NCBI RefSeq assembly: GCF_024746815.1
Contig: NZ_CP080525.1
Span: 2,170,001 to 2,234,000, forward strand
Direction of reading: 5' to 3'
DNA length: 64,000 nucleotides
DNA from: Mesorhizobium sp. AR07
GTDB taxonomy: Bacteria; Pseudomonadota; Alphaproteobacteria; Rhizobiales; Rhizobiaceae
Every line of letters starts with the position of its first letter. The stretch's first letter is position 1. A program made the position numbers and the translations under genes. Under the pieces are notes generated by a model. That model worked only from the letters and a program-made list of their open reading frames with translations. It made no database searches and was not told the origin of the DNA. Below are positions 60,745 through 64,000 of the stretch, piece by piece.

Positions 60745-62466
60745 GAGCTCGGCAAGCTCGTCGGCCGCTTCCTGGATAGCGTGCGCGGCCGCTCGCTCGA
60801 GCCAAAGCCGACCGGCCACCGGGTTGTGCTCGCCGGCGAGCCCTTTAAAGAGATATCGGCTGAGCATGAGTTGGGCCTGGCCATGCCCACGCTCGGCAGC
60901 GGCTGCGAACCATTTCTGAGCCGCCGTCTGGTCGACCGGCAGGCCCTGACCGGTGCTGTACAGCGCGCCAAGGGCAAACATCGCCCCAGCGTGACCGCCG
61001 TCGGCGGCCCGCTCGAACAGCTGCACCGCGGCTGCTGGCAAGCGCGGGCCCCCGCGCCCGTTGAGCAGCATCTCGGCAAGCGCCACCTTGGCGTCTAGCA
61101 CGCCGGCCTCGGCCGCTCGGGCAAACCAGACGCGGGCCTCTTTCGGTTCGGCCGCCACGCCGCGCCCATCCTGGAGGATGCGGGCGTACATATATTGCGC
61201 CTCGGCGACGCCGTCGGCCGCGCGCCGCAGCCATTGTGCCGCTCGACCTTCGTCCTGGCGCACGCCGACCCCCTTGGTGAAGCAGAGCCCCAGATTGAAC
61301 GCGGCGATCAGGTCGCCCGACGACGCAGCTGCCTCGAACCATTCGGCAACGCTTGCGGTATCGTCCGGCTCGCCAGCTCCTCGGAGAACGAGATTGGCGA
61401 GGTCGACTTGGGCCTCCTGATTGCCGCCGTTTGCGGCAACGCGCAGCCAGCGCGCGCCCTCCTTATCATCCTTCGCAACGCCGTTTCCCGTCAGGTAGAG
61501 CGAGGCTATGGCACGAGCGGCGGCCTGGTGACCCGAATCGGCCGCCCGCCGATACCAGGTGGCGGCCTCTGCAAAATCCGGCGGCCGGCTCTTCACGTGA
61601 CGATCGCCGAGGAGATACGCCGCCTCGATGTTACCCCCCAGCGCGGCACGCCGCATCCAGGCCTCCCCGGCCGTGGGATCCTGGTCGACGAGGCTGCCGT
61701 CGATCAGCGCCAACCCCAACCGGAACTGGGCCGAGGGAAGGCCTTTTTCCGCAGCTGCCTGGTATAGTCGCGCGGCGGCTGCATGGTCGCCTGTGACGCC
61801 AAGCCCATGCTCGGTGAGGACGGCGAGAAGGTAGATTGCGGTCGGCAAGCCAGCATCGGCCGCGCGCCGTACCTCGTCAGCGATCCTTGCCCGTTCCGCC
61901 AGCCCACCCCGCCGTGCCAGCGAAAGCGCAAAACCGAGACATCCTTCGGCGCAGCCGGCCGCCGCCGACCGCTCGTACCAGCCATGCGCCGCATCCGCGT
62001 CGCGCATCGGTTCGGGACCGCTGGTAAAGATGTAACCGAGGATTGCCTGACCGGTCGCGGAGCCTGCCTCGGCCGCTTTGGCGGCAAAGCCGAGTGCTGC
62101 CACGAAGTCTGGCTCACCAGGGGAGTCTTGTTCGAACAAGCGTTCCGATTCGGAGCCCTTGCCATCAGCTTCCGCTGTCGCCAATCCGGTCACGTAAAGT
62201 GCTGCGAGGAGCGCCCGCGCATCGGCGCTCTCGTGGTTGGCCGCCCGCCGCAGCCAGCGCGTCCCTTCGGTGCGGCTCGGCGGCACGCCCGAGCCTTCGA
62301 GATAGCAACGCGCGACCCGATACTCGGCCTCGGCGATCCCCGCGCGCGCGGCGATCGCCATGAGCGGAAAGGCTTCCGCGGATCTGCCGCTGTCAGACAA
62401 CTGAATCGCCCGGCGCAATGCTGCCGCCGGGTTGGCGAAACCAGTCAGCCGATCCAGAATTGTCAT
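60733..62466 (-). CDS. Sel1-repeat protein
   Basis: A 577-residue protein made almost wholly of tandem Sel1-like repeats of ~36 residues, about 12-14 units, e.g. AARLYQAAAEKGLPSAQFRLG, AATWYRRAADSGHQAAARAIA and AAQKWFAAAAERGHGQAQLML. It lacks a signal peptide. Such scaffolds mediate protein-protein contacts. It follows the HlyD-type adaptor gene by 47 bases on the same strand, so it is probably co-transcribed with the type I secretion genes; it may act in regulation or assembly of that system (inference). Confidence 0.88.
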   Translation of the reverse strand: MTILDRLTGFANPAAALRRAIQLSDSGRSAEAFPLMAIAARAGIAEAEYRVARCYLEGSGVPPSRTEGTRWLRRAANHESADARALLAALYVTGLATAEADGKGSESERLFEQDSPGEPDFVAALGFAAKAAEAGSATGQAILGYIFTSGPEPMRDADAAHGWYERSAAAGCAEGCLGFALSLARRGGLAERARIADEVRRAADAGLPTAIYLLAVLTEHGLGVTGDHAAAARLYQAAAEKGLPSAQFRLGLALIDGSLVDQDPTAGEAWMRRAALGGNIEAAYLLGDRHVKSRPPDFAEAATWYRRAADSGHQAAARAIASLYLTGNGVAKDDKEGARWLRVAANGGNQEAQVDLANLVLRGAGEPDDTASVAEWFEAAASSGDLIAAFNLGLCFTKGVGVRQDEGRAAQWLRRAADGVAEAQYMYARILQDGRGVAAEPKEARVWFARAAEAGVLDAKVALAEMLLNGRGGPRLPAAAVQLFERAADGGHAGAMFALGALYSTGQGLPVDQTAAQKWFAAAAERGHGQAQLMLSRYLFKGLAGEHNPVAGRLWLERAAAHAIQEAADELAELVSG

Positions 62467-62513
62467 CGATACGAGCCCTTGATTCCTCCGTCTGTCGCTT
62501 ATTGCGCCGGAAC

Positions 62514-63920
62514 CTACGGCTCCCGCATCGCTTCCTGGCCAATCGGGAGCATCGCGCCCAGAATGTATTTGAGCACCGTGCGCCGGCCGACCTTGACGTC
62601 CGCAGTCACCGGCATGCCAGGGCTGACGGTGAAGCCGGCGGGTACTCCGTGCAGCGCGACCTGGTCTATGGAAATGCGCGTCCGATAGAACGGCCCGGCG
62701 TCCGAAGGCAACATGGCCAGGGAGTTGTTCGGGTCGCGCGCTTGCTCCTGCGCTGAGAAGGAATCCGGACTGAGGGTCCGCACCGTACCGTGGGCGAGGC
62801 CGTACTGCGAATACGGGAAGGTGTCGAACTTGATGACCACGGGATCACCGACGTGAACGAAGCCGCTGCTGCGGCCGACGATGTTTGTCTCGATCTCGAG
62901 CGGCGCGTCGGCCGGCACCAGCGTGATCAACCGTTCGCCCGACTGCAGGACCGAGCCTACCGAGACCTTCGCCACCGACTGGACGATGGCGTCCGCTTCG
63001 CTCTTCAACTCGACCAACTGCTTGCGCAGCTTTGCCTTGTTGAGAAGTTCGCGGGCATCGGAGATCCGCGAGTTGGCCTCCGACAAGCTCTGTGAGACTT
63101 CCGCGCGCCAATTCTGGATATAGCCATCGCGTTCGGCGGCCACCGCCGCCTGCTGGCGCTTGGCGGCTTCCGATGTTTGCTCCGCATTGCCGAGCGATCG
63201 GGACATTTCCGCCGAGTTGTCCTCGGCGAGAAGGGTATTGAGGCGGCTCCCCACCTCTCTTGCTTCCAGCTGCTTGCGCATCTGCTCTATGGAGGCCGCG
63301 ACGGCAAGCCGCTGGCGGTAGCCGTCGGCGTCGGATTGTGAGCGCAAGATCACGGAACTGAGTTCGTCACGCTGCCGGTCAAAACTCTCGAGCTTGGCGT
63401 CGTAGACCGCCTTGCGCCGATCGAAGATCGACGCCTGCAGGGTCCAACTCGGGTCGAGACCGTCGTAGTTGAAGGTCTTGCCATCGGCTTCTGCCTTCAA
63501 CCGCGCCACTTCGGCTTCAAGCGTCGCGACCTGCGCCGCGAGTGCTGCGAGGTCGGCCGAGGCGAAGGTCGCATCAAGGCGGGCAAGCAATTGACCGGCT
63601 CGTACGCGCTGTCCTTCCCGCACCTCGATGGAACGGACGATCGCTGTCTCCAGCGGCTGTACAATTATGGTGGGCGACTGCGAGACCACCAGCCCTCTCG
63701 TCGTGACAACCTGATCGACCGGTATCAGTCCTGCCAGGGTGATCAAGGCGATGACCAAACTCGAAATGACCCAGACGATACCGCGCGCCGCGCGCGGAAT
63801 GGGCGCATTGGCGACCGCCGTCGACGGCCACTGGAACTCGAGAATCGCCGGTGTCGTCGGATCGCTCGTTTTCGTCCGACGCCAGCGGGCGGGGCGAATG
63901 GTGAGGGAGGTGCTACTCAT
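62514..63920 (-). CDS. HlyD-type type I secretion adaptor
   Basis: A 468-residue periplasmic adaptor (membrane fusion protein). One membrane helix (VWVISSLVIALITLAGLIPV) near residues 48-67, then a barrel-lipoyl unit (VREGQRVRAGQLLARLDATFA), a long coiled coil (~120-310) and a second lipoyl half followed by the HlyD C-terminal VSPGMPVTADVKVGRRTVLKYIL. It connects an inner-membrane ABC exporter to TolC. The ATG at 63920 overlaps the stop of the gene entering from the right edge (ATGA). Confidence 0.92.
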   Translation of the reverse strand: MSSTSLTIRPARWRRTKTSDPTTPAILEFQWPSTAVANAPIPRAARGIVWVISSLVIALITLAGLIPVDQVVTTRGLVVSQSPTIIVQPLETAIVRSIEVREGQRVRAGQLLARLDATFASADLAALAAQVATLEAEVARLKAEADGKTFNYDGLDPSWTLQASIFDRRKAVYDAKLESFDRQRDELSSVILRSQSDADGYRQRLAVAASIEQMRKQLEAREVGSRLNTLLAEDNSAEMSRSLGNAEQTSEAAKRQQAAVAAERDGYIQNWRAEVSQSLSEANSRISDARELLNKAKLRKQLVELKSEADAIVQSVAKVSVGSVLQSGERLITLVPADAPLEIETNIVGRSSGFVHVGDPVVIKFDTFPYSQYGLAHGTVRTLSPDSFSAQEQARDPNNSLAMLPSDAGPFYRTRISIDQVALHGVPAGFTVSPGMPVTADVKVGRRTVLKYILGAMLPIGQEAMREP

Positions 63921-64000
63921 GGCTTACCGACCCGAAGTACAGGTGGCCTTTGTTGACTCGGACCATTCAATCCCATCCATTCCACCCTCAGCATGCGCCG
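63917..64000 (-). CDS. Partial gene coupled to the HlyD adaptor
   Basis: An open frame from the right edge ends at the TGA at 63917-63919, overlapping the adaptor ATG. Only 27 residues are visible (RRMLRVEWMGLNGPSQQRPP and then VLRVGKP), with no motif. By position it is probably the type I secretion ABC exporter, but nothing in the residues proves it. Confidence 0.4.
   Translation of the reverse strand, partial: RRMLRVEWMGLNGPSQQRPPVLRVGKP

Overview
The window looks like chromosomal DNA of a high-GC alphaproteobacterium of the Rhizobiales, most likely Mesorhizobium or a close relative. The reasons are the Sinorhizobium-style ehu/eut ectoine cluster, the Bradyrhizobium-style coxMNOPQ oxidase operon, the many ABC sugar-acid genes and a RIME-like palindromic repeat. 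The genus is inferred; there is no rRNA or tRNA here to fix it.

Layout. 1-8044: a type II secretion (T2SS) locus in two convergent blocks, gspK(partial)-E-F-H-I-J on plus and gspD-O-G on minus; the prepilin peptidase gspO carries a frameshift between its two catalytic aspartates. 8353-17195: mixed accessory genes, namely small hypotheticals, DUF5996, a SnoaL/quinone oxidoreductase/isochorismatase set with a LysR regulator, an F420-reductase-like gene, a transglutaminase-like peptidase and DedA. 17196-21494: a two-domain aldehyde dehydrogenase with deoC and a divergent DeoR regulator (deoxyribose breakdown). 21609-31623: a sugar-acid module with an RraA-family aldolase, three different enolase-superfamily dehydratases, a CUT1 ABC importer and a GntR regulator. 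31748-32914: a DUF930 TonB-like protein.

33651-40324: an alternative heme-copper cytochrome c oxidase (subunits II, I, III, III-like, IV), then YbaK-like, DUF2189 and a c-type cytochrome. 41098-54415: a complete ectoine/5-hydroxyectoine uptake and degradation system. ehuABCD imports the solute; eutABC probably handle the hydroxylated branch; DoeA opens the ring, DoeB deacetylates, DoeD transaminates and DoeC oxidises to aspartate; the MocR regulator EnuR and an Lrp/AsnC regulator sit divergently in the middle. ehuC has a shifted C-terminus in a C5 tract, a RIME-like element separates ehuB from ehuC, and 12-bp direct repeats upstream of ehuA are candidate EnuR sites.

54457-60750 is eroded: an alcohol dehydrogenase pseudogene, a frameshifted phosphoesterase, a transposase scrap and gene-poor stretches, with a compact ArsR/AHSA1/DHFR-like operon under a clear inverted-repeat operator. 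60733-64000 carries a Sel1-repeat protein and a type I secretion HlyD adaptor, with a coupled gene entering from the right edge. I found no tRNA, rRNA, CRISPR array, intact insertion sequence or replication origin. No single locus stands out as a clearly unknown system; the most testable novelties are the candidate EnuR and ArsR operators, the three-dehydratase cluster and the RIME-like element inside the ehu operon.
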